Shown here: positions 7,281 through 16,459 of the stretch, one piece after another
Numbering within the stretch: the first letter of the stretch is position 1
How the letters are laid out: the number at the start of each line of letters is the position of its first letter
Assembly (NCBI GenBank): GCA_038107835.1
Contig: JAYNHH010000007.1
Span: 1 to 64,000 of the forward strand
Reading direction: 5' to 3'
DNA from: MED-G116 sp038107835
Lineage (GTDB): Bacteria > Pseudomonadota > Alphaproteobacteria > Puniceispirillales > Puniceispirillaceae
Length of the DNA: 64,000 nt
Notes under the pieces: model-generated
Databases searched by the model: none
The model's input: only the letters and a program-made list of their open reading frames with translations
What the model was told of the DNA's origin: nothing
Program-made: the position numbers and the translations under genes

Positions 7281-7925
7281 ATGAATCCACTGACATTTGA
7301 ACTTCGCGACCTGCCGCCAACCCTGCCGTTGTTTCCGCTGCCGAGTGCCTTGCTGTTGCCGGGATCACAGCTGCCACTGAATATTTTTGAACCACGTTAT
7401 CTGGCAATGATTGAGGATGCGCTGCAGACGCCTGAACGGATGATTGGCATGGTGCAGCCGCTTAATGATGAGGGTACCCTGTTTGATGTCGGCTGTGCTG
7501 GACGGATCAGCTATTTTCAGGAAAGTGGAGACGGACGGTACATGATTGCCCTGACTGGCATCTGCCGGTTCACCCTGCAGGCGGAACAACTGACCGATCG
7601 TGGCTATCGCCGTGCGACGATTGACTGGGGTGGCTTTGCTGATGATCTGAAATCGACGGATGACAGGATCGCCGACCGGGAAAAGCTGTTGAATGTGATG
7701 AAACAGTATTTCGGTGTCATGGGTTTTGAGGCGGACTGGACGCAGATTGAACAATCTGGCAATGAGCAGATTATGAACACGCTGGCTGCCGTCTGTCCAT
7801 TCGACGTTGCCGAAAAACAGGCGTTGCTGGAGGCGCAGGGACTGGCCAAACGGGCTGATCTTTTGATCGCCATCATGGAAATGGCGCTGCATGAAGAGGA
7901 AAGTGGCAATGACGCACGGCATTGA
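7281..7925 (+). CDS. Lon-protease substrate-binding-domain protein
   Basis: A 214-residue stand-alone version of the N-terminal domain of Lon protease, without ATPase or protease parts. The family opening LPLFPLPSALLLPGSQLPL, the IFEPRY motif and the GCAGRI-type strand are all present, and the C-terminal half is helical. Such proteins are common next to thioredoxin/CnoX and UPF0434 genes in alphaproteobacteria; their function is not settled, with protein-quality control being the usual guess. The stop at 7923-7925 overlaps the start of the UPF0434 gene by 17 bases, showing a single operon. Confidence 0.88.
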   Translation: MNPLTFELRDLPPTLPLFPLPSALLLPGSQLPLNIFEPRYLAMIEDALQTPERMIGMVQPLNDEGTLFDVGCAGRISYFQESGDGRYMIALTGICRFTLQAEQLTDRGYRRATIDWGGFADDLKSTDDRIADREKLLNVMKQYFGVMGFEADWTQIEQSGNEQIMNTLAAVCPFDVAEKQALLEAQGLAKRADLLIAIMEMALHEEESGNDARH

Positions 7926-8148
7926 TGACAGAAATGCCAAGGATGAGCCGGCGCAGCCCGTTGACAGCCGTCTGCTTGCCGTTCTCGTCTGTCCGGTTAC
8001 CAAGGGGCCGCTTGAGTATGACGCGCCGAACAATGAGTTGATCAGCCGCCAGCTTGGCAAGGCTTTTCCCATTCGCGCCGGTGTGCCAATCATGCTGGTT
8101 GATGAGGCGCGGGATCTCGATTCGGAAGGGAGTCAGTCAGGTGCGTGA
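7909..8148 (+). CDS. UPF0434/Trm112-family small protein (YcaR-like)
   Basis: A 79-residue protein with the family core LLAVLVCPVTKGPLEYD, ISRQLGKAFPIRAGVPIML, ending soon after. Related YcaR proteins and Trm112 are small zinc-ribbon-like folds; Trm112 activates methyltransferases, while the bacterial role is unclear. Only one Cys is kept, so zinc binding is doubtful. I chose ATG 7909 because GAGGAAAG lies at the right distance before it; the ATG at 7891 lacks such a site and sits deeper in the upstream gene. It overlaps the genes on both sides, so it is co-translated with them. Confidence 0.85.
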   Translation: MTHGIDDRNAKDEPAQPVDSRLLAVLVCPVTKGPLEYDAPNNELISRQLGKAFPIRAGVPIMLVDEARDLDSEGSQSGA

Positions 8149-8521
8149 CCGGACAGGCCAGTCCGCCAGCCAGCGCTGGCCGACCGAAATCCGCCTGAGC
8201 AGCGATAAACGCCGCCTGAATGTCAGTTTTGATGATGGAACAGTGACATCAATAACGGCCGAGCTGCTGCGGGTCGAGTCGCCCTCGGCAGAGGTTCAGG
8301 GACATGGCGCCGGACAGAAGACAACGCCAGCTGGAAAGCGAAACGTAACGATCAACCGCATTGATCCGGTTGGCAATTACGCCATCCGCCTTGCCTTCAG
8401 CGACGGCCATGACACGGGCCTGTTTACCTGGGACATTCTGCATGACTACGGCCATCGCCATGACAGTCTAATGGCCGATTATGAAAAGCGCCTCAATGAA
8501 ATGGGCCAGAATCGCGGCTAG
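8141..8521 (+). CDS. DUF971 protein (gamma-butyrobetaine-hydroxylase N-terminal-like domain)
   Basis: A 126-residue protein made almost wholly of one DUF971 domain. Visible family features are WPTEIRLSSDKRRL, FDDG, the LRVESPSAEVQGHG segment, and DPVGNYAIRLAFSDGHDTGL-WDIL-YG. In other proteins this domain is fused to dioxygenases or Mrp-type iron-sulfur carriers, and a role in iron-sulfur protein assembly has been suggested. The GTG start at 8141 is chosen because GGAAGGG lies ten bases before it; it overlaps the UPF0434 stop by eight bases. The longer in-frame option (from 8054) has no family support. It ends three bases from the convergent ubiH-like gene. Confidence 0.85.
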   Translation: MRDRTGQSASQRWPTEIRLSSDKRRLNVSFDDGTVTSITAELLRVESPSAEVQGHGAGQKTTPAGKRNVTINRIDPVGNYAIRLAFSDGHDTGLFTWDILHDYGHRHDSLMADYEKRLNEMGQNRG

Positions 8522-8524
8522 ACC

Positions 8525-9766
8525 TTACCGCCGCCGCTCATCCTTTTGTGGCAATTTACCGGCAAGAAGGCTGGCTGGGGCTAGGGTTCCACCGCGCGCA
8601 ACTGTTGAAAAAACAGATTTTGCTGGCAATCGGTTGAGCAGATTCATCCCCAGCCCAGCGATCCTCGCTATGCCTGGTGGCATTGTGCTGAACAACGCGT
8701 TCAAGCCTGTTGTCGCAAGGCTCATTGCCCCCACCTCAAGCCGGCGTTTGTGCCGATAATCGGTAAGCACCGAAAGATGGCCTGCCGGCAGACCCCGTGC
8801 ACTGGCGGCGCACAGAATATCAAGCAGCACCGCCGCATCGCCCAGCGCCAGATTATATCCCTGGCCAGCGAGCGGATGAATGACATGTGCCGCGTCACCT
8901 GCAAGGATCAGATTGTCGGCTGTCGGATTGGCAATAAAGGCTGGCTGTAGTGGCCAGACGAGGCGGTCTGATTGCAGGGTGAGGAACCCCAGCTCGTCGC
9001 CAATCGCCATGGTGACTGCCTGATTGAATTCATCGACATCACACGCCTGATATCGTGTGGCTTCCTGTTTCGGCAGGGTCCAGACAAGCGACATCAGATT
9101 GTCAGCCAGCGGCATCAGGGCAATCGGGCCGGAGGCCAGAAACCGTTGAAACGCCGCGTTCCTGTGGGGGCGTTCGGCGGCTACGAGCGCAACCACCGCT
9201 GTTTGGCCGTGGGGCAGCGTACGCTGCCTGACTCCGGCGGATTCGCGCAGTGTGCTGTTGCGGCCATCGCATCCCACGACAAGGTCACATATCACCTCGT
9301 CAGTCACTCCCCTGTCATTGACAAGTGTCAGATGTGCCTGCTTGTTGACGGTGGTGAAACCAGCCACCATCCTGTCGGTCAGGCGCTCGACATCCGCATC
9401 CCGCATTTGACGCTCGAGCGCTGTCAGCAGAGTGCCGTTCGGCACGACGAAGGCCATCGGCTCATCCCGGTCCTGCCATTCAAGGTCAAAGGCCTTGCCG
9501 CGGCGCGCCTTTATCCCAGTTGACGGCTCGCCATCGGCAACTTTCAACGCCTCGATGGGTGTTGGTGCTGCGGTAAGGTGCTGCCAGACACCAAGCGTCT
9601 CCAGCATGCGCCTGCCGGCGGCACTGATCGTCGTCGTGCGGATTGTCTCGCCGTCACCATCCCCCTGTTGGCGCTGGATATGCGCTATCTGATAGGGGCT
9701 GTGTGAAAGTGTCAGGGCTGTCATCAGGCCTGTCAGCCCCCCCCCAACAACAACGATGTCTGGCAT
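8525..9766 (-). CDS. UbiH/UbiF/Coq6-family FAD-dependent hydroxylase
   Basis: A 413-residue flavoprotein monooxygenase of the ubiquinone-hydroxylase family, which adds hydroxyl groups to the quinone ring for the respiratory chain. The FAD fingerprint VVVGGGLTGLMTALTL lies at residues 5-20, the second motif is VVGCDGRNS near 160, and the third LILAGDAAHVIHPLAGQG near 285-302 binds the FAD ribityl chain. Length and motif order match UbiH/UbiL. Which ring position it hydroxylates cannot be told. Its ATG overlaps the stop of the gmhB-like gene by one base (TGATG), so both share a message. A quinone role fits the nearby succinate dehydrogenase only in a general way. Confidence 0.87.
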   Translation of the reverse strand: MPDIVVVGGGLTGLMTALTLSHSPYQIAHIQRQQGDGDGETIRTTTISAAGRRMLETLGVWQHLTAAPTPIEALKVADGEPSTGIKARRGKAFDLEWQDRDEPMAFVVPNGTLLTALERQMRDADVERLTDRMVAGFTTVNKQAHLTLVNDRGVTDEVICDLVVGCDGRNSTLRESAGVRQRTLPHGQTAVVALVAAERPHRNAAFQRFLASGPIALMPLADNLMSLVWTLPKQEATRYQACDVDEFNQAVTMAIGDELGFLTLQSDRLVWPLQPAFIANPTADNLILAGDAAHVIHPLAGQGYNLALGDAAVLLDILCAASARGLPAGHLSVLTDYRHKRRLEVGAMSLATTGLNALFSTMPPGIARIAGLGMNLLNRLPAKSVFSTVARGGTLAPASLLAGKLPQKDERRR

Positions 9767-10302
9767 CAGGAACGCTCCATCGACAAATGGGGGAAATGCT
9801 GGTTCATAACATGTTTCGCAAGCTCATGCAGGTCCGATCCGTCGAACAGATAGGCATGGCAGCCAGCCGCCCTGCCGGCGGCAACATCGCTGTCACGGTC
9901 GCCAATCATTACCGATGCTGCAAGATCAAGCGACCATTTCTCTGCCAGATCGGAAATCATCTGGTGTCCGGGCTTACGGTATGGGCAGGGCGTCAGGAGA
10001 GTGCTGATGGCAGCTTTTGGGTGATGGGGACAGAATGCAACATCCTTTATGTGACCCCCCTGCGCTGCTGCTTCGGCAATCAGATGGTCGTTGAAGCGGT
10101 GCATGTCATTTTCGGTAAAAAGGCCGCGACCAATACCGCCCTGATTGGTGACGATAAAGACATCCAGCCCGGCCTCGGAGAACAGCCGCAATGCTTCAGG
10201 TGCGCCCCGTACCCATCGGAAATCGGCCAGTTTATGGGTATATTCCACATCGACGTTCAATGTGTCGTCCCGATCGAGAAATATCGCTGGTTGTTTTTTC
10301 AT
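9766..10302 (-). CDS. gmhB: D-glycero-D-manno-heptose 1,7-bisphosphate 7-phosphatase (HAD family)
   Basis: A 178-residue HAD phosphatase of the GmhB/histidinol-phosphatase type. The nucleophile motif FLDRDDTLN has Asp10 and the acid-base Asp12; motif II is IVTNQGGIGRG (residues 50-60); the closing motif is MIGDRDSD with Asp135. The zinc loop starts CPHHP (Cys91, His93) and ends CPYRKPG, so the last zinc cysteine of the usual CxCRKP is Tyr108. This may alter or remove the metal site, or mark a subfamily. In GmhB the enzyme makes heptose 1-phosphate for the LPS core. No other heptose genes are in the window, so another sugar phosphate remains possible. Confidence 0.8.
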   Translation of the reverse strand: MKKQPAIFLDRDDTLNVDVEYTHKLADFRWVRGAPEALRLFSEAGLDVFIVTNQGGIGRGLFTENDMHRFNDHLIAEAAAQGGHIKDVAFCPHHPKAAISTLLTPCPYRKPGHQMISDLAEKWSLDLAASVMIGDRDSDVAAGRAAGCHAYLFDGSDLHELAKHVMNQHFPHLSMERS

Positions 10303-10511
10303 CTTGTCTCTGTGTAAAAGCCTGACGCATCACCTGGGTGACTATGCCGGTCACCGATATGGCCGATCAATGGTTTCATTTTCTCAGCCGCATTGCTCCG
10401 ATTCTACAGATGCGGTAACACTTGTCACAGTCACTTTCTTGCCGCATTGGTAAATTATTCGATCATCATGGTACACTTTGTCTGTCCGCGCCACGCATGG
10501 GGTTTAACTCA

Positions 10512-11720
10512 ATGAAACTTAACCCTGAATATCGCATGTTTGACGCCAACATGTTCATGCAGCTTCGGGCCGCGCTTGAGGGCATCTCTGCGCCGGCTGG
10601 CATGGAAATGCTTGATCTGTCGATCGGTGAGCCACAGCTCTCGGGCGGACCCCTGTTGACTGACAGCGTTGCCGCCCACAATGGCAATTGGCAGTTCTAT
10701 CCCAAAGTGCCGGGAACGCCGGCCTTCATCGACGCTGTCTGCGGTTATATTGGGCGGCGCTGGCCTGCCGCAGCAGGTCTTGCCAGATTGCGCACACAGA
10801 TTTTACCGGTGCCCGGCACACGCGAACCGCTTGCCCTGCTCGGCGGTCTGGTTCGCAACACAAAGCCAGATGCTGTGGCGCTGGTGACAAATCCGTTCTA
10901 CCACGCCTGGCGCGCGGGGGCGCTGGCAAGCGGGGCAGAGATAACCTTCATCGACAGTCATAAGACCAATGATTTCATCCCTGATCTCTCGGCCATAGCG
11001 CCTGACATACTGGACCGGGCAACATTGATGTATCTGTGCAGCCCGACAAACCCGCAGGGACGTGTCATGGATCTGGAGTATCTGCGCCACGCGCTTGGCT
11101 TGGCACGGCGGCATGATTTTCTGCTGGTCATGGATGAATGCTACGCGGATATCTGGCGTGCGGATAGAGCGCCGACTGGCATGCTCGAGGCGGCCGCAAG
11201 CCTTGCAGAGGGCGATGGGGATCCGCTGCGAAATCTGGTTGTGGTGAACTCGCTCTCCAAGCGGTCAAGCGCGGCTGGATTGCGGGCTGGTTTCATCATC
11301 GGTGACGCCAGCGTGATCACCCAATATGGCAAAATTGTCGCAAATGGGGGCTCGCTTGTTCCCACACCGCTGTTGGCGGTTGCGGCGGACCTCTATGCAG
11401 ATGACCGTCATGTCGAGGAGATCCGGGCGCATTATGATGAATCCTTTGCCATTGCAAGGCGCCATCTCGGCATTGATCCACCGCCGGGTGGGTTTTTCCT
11501 GTGGCTTGAGGTTGGTGACGACGTTGCCTTTGTTCGCCAATTGATGGCTGAACAGGGCGTTCGGGCATTGCCGGGCCAGTTCATGGGGGCGCCCGGTGCC
11601 GGGTCCAACCCGGCCGCCGGCTTTGTGCGGTTGGCGCTTGTTCATGATCACCCGAAGATTGAGGATGCCATGTCCCGGGTTGCGCGACTCTGGCGACAAG
11701 ATGAGCGGAAGATGGTCTGA
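10512..11720 (+). CDS. dapC: Class I/II PLP aminotransferase, DapC-like
   Basis: A 402-residue fold-type I aminotransferase of the DapC subgroup, which converts N-succinyl-L,L-diaminopimelate precursor and glutamate in lysine and peptidoglycan synthesis. Visible are DLSIGEP (34-40), YLCSPTNPQG (174-183), MDECYAD (207-213) and the PLP lysine Lys250 in NSLSKRSSAAGLRAGF. ATG 10512 starts exactly where the family starts (MKLNPEYRMF); the open frame continues upstream to 10422 without family support. A dapF gene lies 3.9 kb downstream and asd 15 kb downstream, which supports a diaminopimelate role, though other acyl-amino acid substrates are possible. The spacer from gmhB (10303-10511) has several weak promoter-like boxes. 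Confidence 0.83.
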   Translation: MKLNPEYRMFDANMFMQLRAALEGISAPAGMEMLDLSIGEPQLSGGPLLTDSVAAHNGNWQFYPKVPGTPAFIDAVCGYIGRRWPAAAGLARLRTQILPVPGTREPLALLGGLVRNTKPDAVALVTNPFYHAWRAGALASGAEITFIDSHKTNDFIPDLSAIAPDILDRATLMYLCSPTNPQGRVMDLEYLRHALGLARRHDFLLVMDECYADIWRADRAPTGMLEAAASLAEGDGDPLRNLVVVNSLSKRSSAAGLRAGFIIGDASVITQYGKIVANGGSLVPTPLLAVAADLYADDRHVEEIRAHYDESFAIARRHLGIDPPPGGFFLWLEVGDDVAFVRQLMAEQGVRALPGQFMGAPGAGSNPAAGFVRLALVHDHPKIEDAMSRVARLWRQDERKMV

Positions 11721-14091
11721 CGGCGGCATGGTTGATCCTGAAATCAAAAAACCGATCCTGTCGCCGATGCTCTCGCAATTTCTGCGCCGGCGGTTCATGG
11801 AACTCCTTGGTGTCCTGCTACTGCTGCTTGGCGCCGGTCTGCTCATTTCGCTTGTGTCGGCCAGTCCGGGCGATCCCTCGATCGGTGTCGCGTCGACGAA
11901 TGAAACCGTCAATCTGCTGGGCGTTACTGGTGCCAATATCGCCAATGTTCTCGAGCAGGTGCTGGGCCATGCCGCCTATGGAATCGCTCTCTTCCCGGTC
12001 TGCTGGGGGTACAGGCTGATTCGCAAACAGAAAATCGGTCAAAAGCGTGTCCGGCTGATTGCCGCGCCAATTGCCATGGCGCTTCTGGCCACTGGTTTTT
12101 ATGGCATAGCTGGCGGTGACGCCGGAATTGAGGGCGGCGGCGTGACCACGGATGGTGGCGCCCTTGGCAAGATTTTCTTTGATTTCGTTGCATCCCTTAT
12201 TCCTGAGCTTCCTGAGGTTGTGGGGCTGACGACGACGCATTACATCGGTATCGGTTTCGGACTGTTGGGACTCATCATCTGGGCCTGGTCGGCGGCGCTG
12301 TCACGCGCGCAATTCATTCTTGTCGCCGCGCTGGCAGGTTGGTTGTTCGCCGGAGCGAGAAAGCTCGTGACATTGCTGCTCCCCCTTGCCGCCGGACCGA
12401 GTGAGGCCACCGACCAGCAACCATCAGCAAAACCAAAGCGCAAGCGCATGACGGCTGGCCGCAAGAAGCAGCGTCAGGAACCGGTTCTTGTCGCTGGTGC
12501 AACGCCGCTTGAAAGCGATGCAGCCAAGCCGCGAAAACGCTCAGCCAGCAAGCAGGAGAGTCTGGATTTTGGATCGGGCACAGCTTTCAAGCTGCCGGCA
12601 AAAAATCTTTTGAAGACACCGGGAAAGGCAGCAGCCGGGCCATCAAGGCAGGAGCTTGCCGAACGGGCCGCTGATCTGGAAAATGTACTCTCTGATTTCT
12701 CCGTCAATGGCAGCATTGGCGACTCGCGCTACGGCCCAGTTGTGACACGCTATGACCTCAATCCGGCACCAGGCACAAAATCGCAGCGCGTCATCGCGCT
12801 TGCCGATGACATTGCGCGCTCGATGAGTGCCGTATCAGTTCGCGTGGCCGTTGTCCCCGGGCAGAATGTCATCGGCATTGAACTGCCGAATGAGAACCGG
12901 CAGACGGTCCTACTCCGCGAAATTCTTGACCATGGCATTTGGCAGGAGGACGAGAGCGACCTGCCAATGGCACTTGGCAAGGACATTGCCGGCACGCCGG
13001 TAGTGGTTGATCTGGCGCGGATGCCGCATTTGCTTGTCGCAGGAACCACCGGGTCGGGCAAATCGGTTGGCATCAATGCGATGATCATCTCGCTGCTCTA
13101 TCGTCACACGCCCGAGACCTGCCGGATGATCATGATTGATCCGAAAATGCTTGAACTGTCAGTCTATGATGGCATCCCACATCTGTTGAGTCCGGTAGTT
13201 ACCGATCCCTCCAAGGCGGTGACGGCGCTGAAATGGGCGGTTCGGGAAATGGAAAGCCGGTATCGCAACATGGCCAAGATGGGAGTCAGGAACATCACCG
13301 GCTACAATCAGCGGCTGGCTGAGGCGCGCGCCGCCAACGAGGTTCTGACAAGGCGCGTACAGACCGGATTTGATCAGGAGACGGGCAAGCCCGTGCATGA
13401 GGAAGAGGTGCTGGATCTGGCACCGTTGCCCTTCATTGTCGTGGTGATCGACGAGGTGGCCGATCTGATGCTGGTTGCCGGCAAGGAGATCGAAGCGGCC
13501 GTGCAGCGTCTTGCGCAGATGGCACGGGCCGCTGGCATCCATGTGATCATGGCGACACAGCGGCCATCAGTTGACGTAATCACCGGAACGATCAAAGCCA
13601 ATTTTCCAACACGGATCAGCTTTCAGGTGACCTCACGCATCGACAGCCGAACCATTCTCGGAGAACAGGGTGCCGAGCAGCTTCTCGGGCGCGGTGACAT
13701 GCTGTTCATGGAGGGTGGTGGACGGCTGCTGCGTGTTCATGGTCCTTTTGTCGAGGATGGCGAGGTTGAGGCGGTGGCGAATTTCCTGCGCCAGCAGGGG
13801 GCACCGGAATATGATGAGCGTGTGGTGGCGGATGAACAGGCGGATCAGGGTGATGAGTCAGTCGCTGGTGATATTGGCGGAAATGGAAACAGCCTCTATG
13901 ATCAGGCAGTCCAGCTTGTTGTTCGGGAACAGAAGGCGTCAACCAGTTTTGTGCAGCGCCATTTGAAAATCGGCTATAATCGGGCGGCGACAATTATTGA
14001 AGAGATGGAGAGCAACGGTATCATCAGCGCGGCCAATCATGTTGGCAAACGCGAAGTTCTGATGAGCGATGATGCTGCGGACGGATTTTGA
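11701..14091 (+). CDS. ftsK: DNA translocase FtsK/SpoIIIE
   Basis: A DNA pump that clears chromosome ends from the division septum and helps resolve dimers with Xer recombinases. About 796 residues. The N-terminal 200 residues hold four to five membrane segments (for example FMELLGVLLLLLGAGLL and FGLLGLIIWAW). A basic Lys/Pro-rich linker follows, then the ATPase with Walker A GTTGSGKS near residue 446 and Walker B FIVVVIDEVADLM. The C-terminal gamma domain (roughly the last 65 residues, YDQAV to IISAANH) should read KOPS sites. The start is uncertain: ATG 11701 overlaps the aminotransferase by 20 bases, ATG 11728 does not; neither has a strong ribosome site. XerC lies at 42 kb. Confidence 0.93.
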   Translation: MSGRWSDGGMVDPEIKKPILSPMLSQFLRRRFMELLGVLLLLLGAGLLISLVSASPGDPSIGVASTNETVNLLGVTGANIANVLEQVLGHAAYGIALFPVCWGYRLIRKQKIGQKRVRLIAAPIAMALLATGFYGIAGGDAGIEGGGVTTDGGALGKIFFDFVASLIPELPEVVGLTTTHYIGIGFGLLGLIIWAWSAALSRAQFILVAALAGWLFAGARKLVTLLLPLAAGPSEATDQQPSAKPKRKRMTAGRKKQRQEPVLVAGATPLESDAAKPRKRSASKQESLDFGSGTAFKLPAKNLLKTPGKAAAGPSRQELAERAADLENVLSDFSVNGSIGDSRYGPVVTRYDLNPAPGTKSQRVIALADDIARSMSAVSVRVAVVPGQNVIGIELPNENRQTVLLREILDHGIWQEDESDLPMALGKDIAGTPVVVDLARMPHLLVAGTTGSGKSVGINAMIISLLYRHTPETCRMIMIDPKMLELSVYDGIPHLLSPVVTDPSKAVTALKWAVREMESRYRNMAKMGVRNITGYNQRLAEARAANEVLTRRVQTGFDQETGKPVHEEEVLDLAPLPFIVVVIDEVADLMLVAGKEIEAAVQRLAQMARAAGIHVIMATQRPSVDVITGTIKANFPTRISFQVTSRIDSRTILGEQGAEQLLGRGDMLFMEGGGRLLRVHGPFVEDGEVEAVANFLRQQGAPEYDERVVADEQADQGDESVAGDIGGNGNSLYDQAVQLVVREQKASTSFVQRHLKIGYNRAATIIEEMESNGIISAANHVGKREVLMSDDAADGF

Positions 14092-14699
14092 TGATGGGCA
14101 GATCAAGGCACAGATTTGGAGAAGGTCTATCGCTTGTTTTGTCGGCGCTGTTTCTGCTGATTGCGGTGCCGGCGCACGCCATCAATTACATCGATGAGGC
14201 CGAGAGCTGGTTTGCCGAAATCACCACGATGAAAGCTGATTTCATCCAGATCGTGTCCGATGGCACAATGGCCGAGGGTGAGCTTCATCTGCGCCGTCCG
14301 CATCGTATGAAGATCATCTATGATCTGGATGAACCGCTGGTGCTGCTGACCACGCCGGTGTGGTTGCATGTCGACCGGCCAGAGGAGAAGACGCTGACCA
14401 GCTACCCCATCGGTGAGACACCGCTCTCGCTGATCCTGCAGGAGCAGGTCAAACTGCGCTCGGATGAATTCAGGACCAAGAGTTTTCTGCGGGACGGCAT
14501 CATCAGCATCGTCATGGAGAAGAGAACCGGCAAGGCGGCAGGAGTTCTGACGCTGGAATTTACCGAGAGGCCGTTTGAGCTGCGACGCTGGACAATCGTC
14601 GACGCGGCAGACATCACGACCACCGTTACCCTGCAGAACATGCGCTTTGGTCATAAATATGAGAATAAATTTTTCACCCCATCCAATTATCAGCGCTAG
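14091..14699 (+). CDS. lolA: Outer-membrane lipoprotein carrier LolA
   Basis: A 202-residue periplasmic chaperone that carries lipoproteins from the LolCDE exporter to the outer membrane. The first 30 residues are a Sec signal peptide with a basic start, a leucine-rich core and AHA before the cleavage point. The mature part shows FTEITTMKADF-type and GELHLRRPHRMKIIYD features of the LolA half-barrel and the closing beta strands. Its ATG shares one base with the ftsK stop (TGATG), so the two are coupled; ftsK-lolA is a common alphaproteobacterial pair. The poly-Gly lipoprotein near 2 kb is a potential client, though only as any lipoprotein would be. Confidence 0.92.
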   Translation: MMGRSRHRFGEGLSLVLSALFLLIAVPAHAINYIDEAESWFAEITTMKADFIQIVSDGTMAEGELHLRRPHRMKIIYDLDEPLVLLTTPVWLHVDRPEEKTLTSYPIGETPLSLILQEQVKLRSDEFRTKSFLRDGIISIVMEKRTGKAAGVLTLEFTERPFELRRWTIVDAADITTTVTLQNMRFGHKYENKFFTPSNYQR

Positions 14700-14720
14700 C
14701 CACCCCACCCAGCCCGAAAT

Positions 14721-14740
14721 CGGGTGCGAGCACGCACCCG
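14721..14740 (+). other. Stem-loop between lolA and xthA
   Basis: An eight-base-pair perfect stem (CGGGTGCG with CGCACCCG) around an AGCA loop. No T run follows in either direction, so it is not a clear terminator; it may protect the lolA mRNA 3' end. Confidence 0.5.
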
Positions 14741-14759
14741 CAGCGAGATTTGAACCGAC

Positions 14760-15539
14760 ATGAAAATAGCAACCTGGAATATCAATTCTGTCCGCCTGCG
14801 CATTGATCTGGTGATGAAATTCCTGAACGACTCCGATATCGACGTGCTGTGCCTGCAGGAAACGAAAACCGAGGATAGGTTTTTTCCGGCGGCGGCGCTG
14901 GCGGCGGCGGGGTGGAGCCATCACGCCTTTCGTGGTGAGAAATCCTATAATGGTGTGGCGATAGTTTCCCGCCTTCCCCTTGGTCAGACCCACCACAGGA
15001 ATTGGGCTGAAAAGACTGACTGCCGGCATATCTGTGCGCAAATTGAGAATGGCCCATCGATTCATAATTTCTACGTTCCAGCTGGCGGTGACGTGCCTGA
15101 CCGCGAGGAGAATCCAAAATTCGGCCACAAGCTGGATTTTATTGCCGAGATGACCCGTCATTTCACCGATCAAAAGCCCCAGAATGCGATTCTGGTTGGC
15201 GATTTGAACATCGCGCCCCTCGCTGAGGATGTCTGGTCCTCAAAACAGCTGCTGAAAGTCGTCAGCCATACTCCGGTTGAGACGGAGGCTCTGAAAAGGC
15301 TGATAAGTGACGGTGGGTGGGTTGATGCTGTGCGTGAGCATTTTGGCGCTGATGAGAAGCTCTATTCATGGTGGTCCTACCGCGCCCAGGACTGGGCGGC
15401 GAGCAATCGGGGGCGCAGGCTTGATCATATCTGGATCAGCCATGACCTTGCCCCCTCGGTAAAGGTGGTGGATATCAAGGCCGATTACCGTGGCGCAGAA
15501 AAACCGTCCGACCATGTGCCGGTGATTGTCGAACTCTAG
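14760..15539 (+). CDS. xthA: Exodeoxyribonuclease III
   Basis: A 259-residue DNA repair nuclease that cuts at abasic sites and removes blocked 3' ends. The whole exo III signature is present: KIATWNINSVRLR at the start, LCLQETKTED with the metal-binding Glu, the VGDLNIAP motif with catalytic Asp and Asn, and RRLDHIWIS with the final Asp-His pair. The protein starts at the ATG used by the family. It follows lolA by 60 bases and has a small hairpin in front. Confidence 0.94.
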   Translation: MKIATWNINSVRLRIDLVMKFLNDSDIDVLCLQETKTEDRFFPAAALAAAGWSHHAFRGEKSYNGVAIVSRLPLGQTHHRNWAEKTDCRHICAQIENGPSIHNFYVPAGGDVPDREENPKFGHKLDFIAEMTRHFTDQKPQNAILVGDLNIAPLAEDVWSSKQLLKVVSHTPVETEALKRLISDGGWVDAVREHFGADEKLYSWWSYRAQDWAASNRGRRLDHIWISHDLAPSVKVVDIKADYRGAEKPSDHVPVIVEL

Positions 15540-15604
15540 GCAGCGCCTCGCCGGCCAGTGGCTTCACTCTTTTCACATCTGGCAATTTGGCGTATACGCA
15601 CGGC

Positions 15605-16459
15605 ATGACACAGTTTGTGAAAATGCATGGCCTTGGAAATGACTTCGTCATTCTTGATGCACGCGGCAGCGCCGCCTTGCGCGTTGATGCAGCGGCGGCG
15701 TGTGCCATCGCGGACCGGCGACATGGCATTGGCTGCGATCAGATTCTGATCCTGCGCGATACGGCCGACGCTGATTTTTTCATGGAAATCCTGAATAGTG
15801 ATGGCAGCCGCGCGCAGGCCTGCGGCAATGGAACGCGCTGTGTTGCCGCGATGGTCATGCGCGAGACGGATAGGGAATCGCTGCAGATCAATACGGATGG
15901 CGGCGTGTTAAAGGCCTGGCATGGTGAGAACGGTCTGGTGTCCGTCGATATGGGGCCGGTTCAGATGGGCTGGCAGGAGGTGCCGCTTGCCCGTGAAATG
16001 GACACGGTTGCGGTCGAGCTGGCGGCGGCCCCGGGGCCGGCGGTCTGCCATTCGATGGGCAATCCACATGCGGTTGTGTTTGTCGATGATGTGGAAGCGG
16101 TCGATCTGGAACGGATTGGCCCGGCCATTGAACATGATGATCTGTTTCCCGACCGGGTCAATCTGTCGATTGTCCACCGGCAGGAGGAGGATCTGTTCCG
16201 GGTGCGGGTCTGGGAACGCGGTGCCGGCATCACGCTGGCATGTGGCAGTGGTGCCTGCGCTGTCGGTGTCGCGATTGCCAGACGTGGCCTTGGTGGGCGC
16301 AAAAACGGAATCATGATGGATGGCGGCCTGATCACAATCGACTGGCAGGATGATGGCAGCGTGGGTGGACGGGTGGTGATGACCGGACCGGTTGCCTATG
16401 CCTGTCATGGTGTGATGGAGGGAGCGTTGGCGCAGGCGCTGGAGGCCGCCAATGGCTGA
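15605..16459 (+). CDS. dapF: Diaminopimelate epimerase
   Basis: A 284-residue PLP-independent epimerase that turns L,L- into meso-diaminopimelate for lysine and peptidoglycan. Both catalytic cysteines are present, in ACGNGTRCVAA and in LACGSGACAVG, each at the expected half of the two-fold fold. The family start KMHGLGNDFV follows ATG 15605; the in-frame TTG at 15587 adds six residues without support. It overlaps the mtaB start by eight bases, a tight operon junction. With dapC and asd it gives three steps of the diaminopimelate route in one window. Confidence 0.95.
   Translation: MTQFVKMHGLGNDFVILDARGSAALRVDAAAACAIADRRHGIGCDQILILRDTADADFFMEILNSDGSRAQACGNGTRCVAAMVMRETDRESLQINTDGGVLKAWHGENGLVSVDMGPVQMGWQEVPLAREMDTVAVELAAAPGPAVCHSMGNPHAVVFVDDVEAVDLERIGPAIEHDDLFPDRVNLSIVHRQEEDLFRVRVWERGAGITLACGSGACAVGVAIARRGLGGRKNGIMMDGGLITIDWQDDGSVGGRVVMTGPVAYACHGVMEGALAQALEAANG

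Noticed and set aside
14127..15173. Leftward 348-codon frame opposite lolA and xthA
   Set aside because: It lies wholly antisense to two well-identified genes and has no family features.
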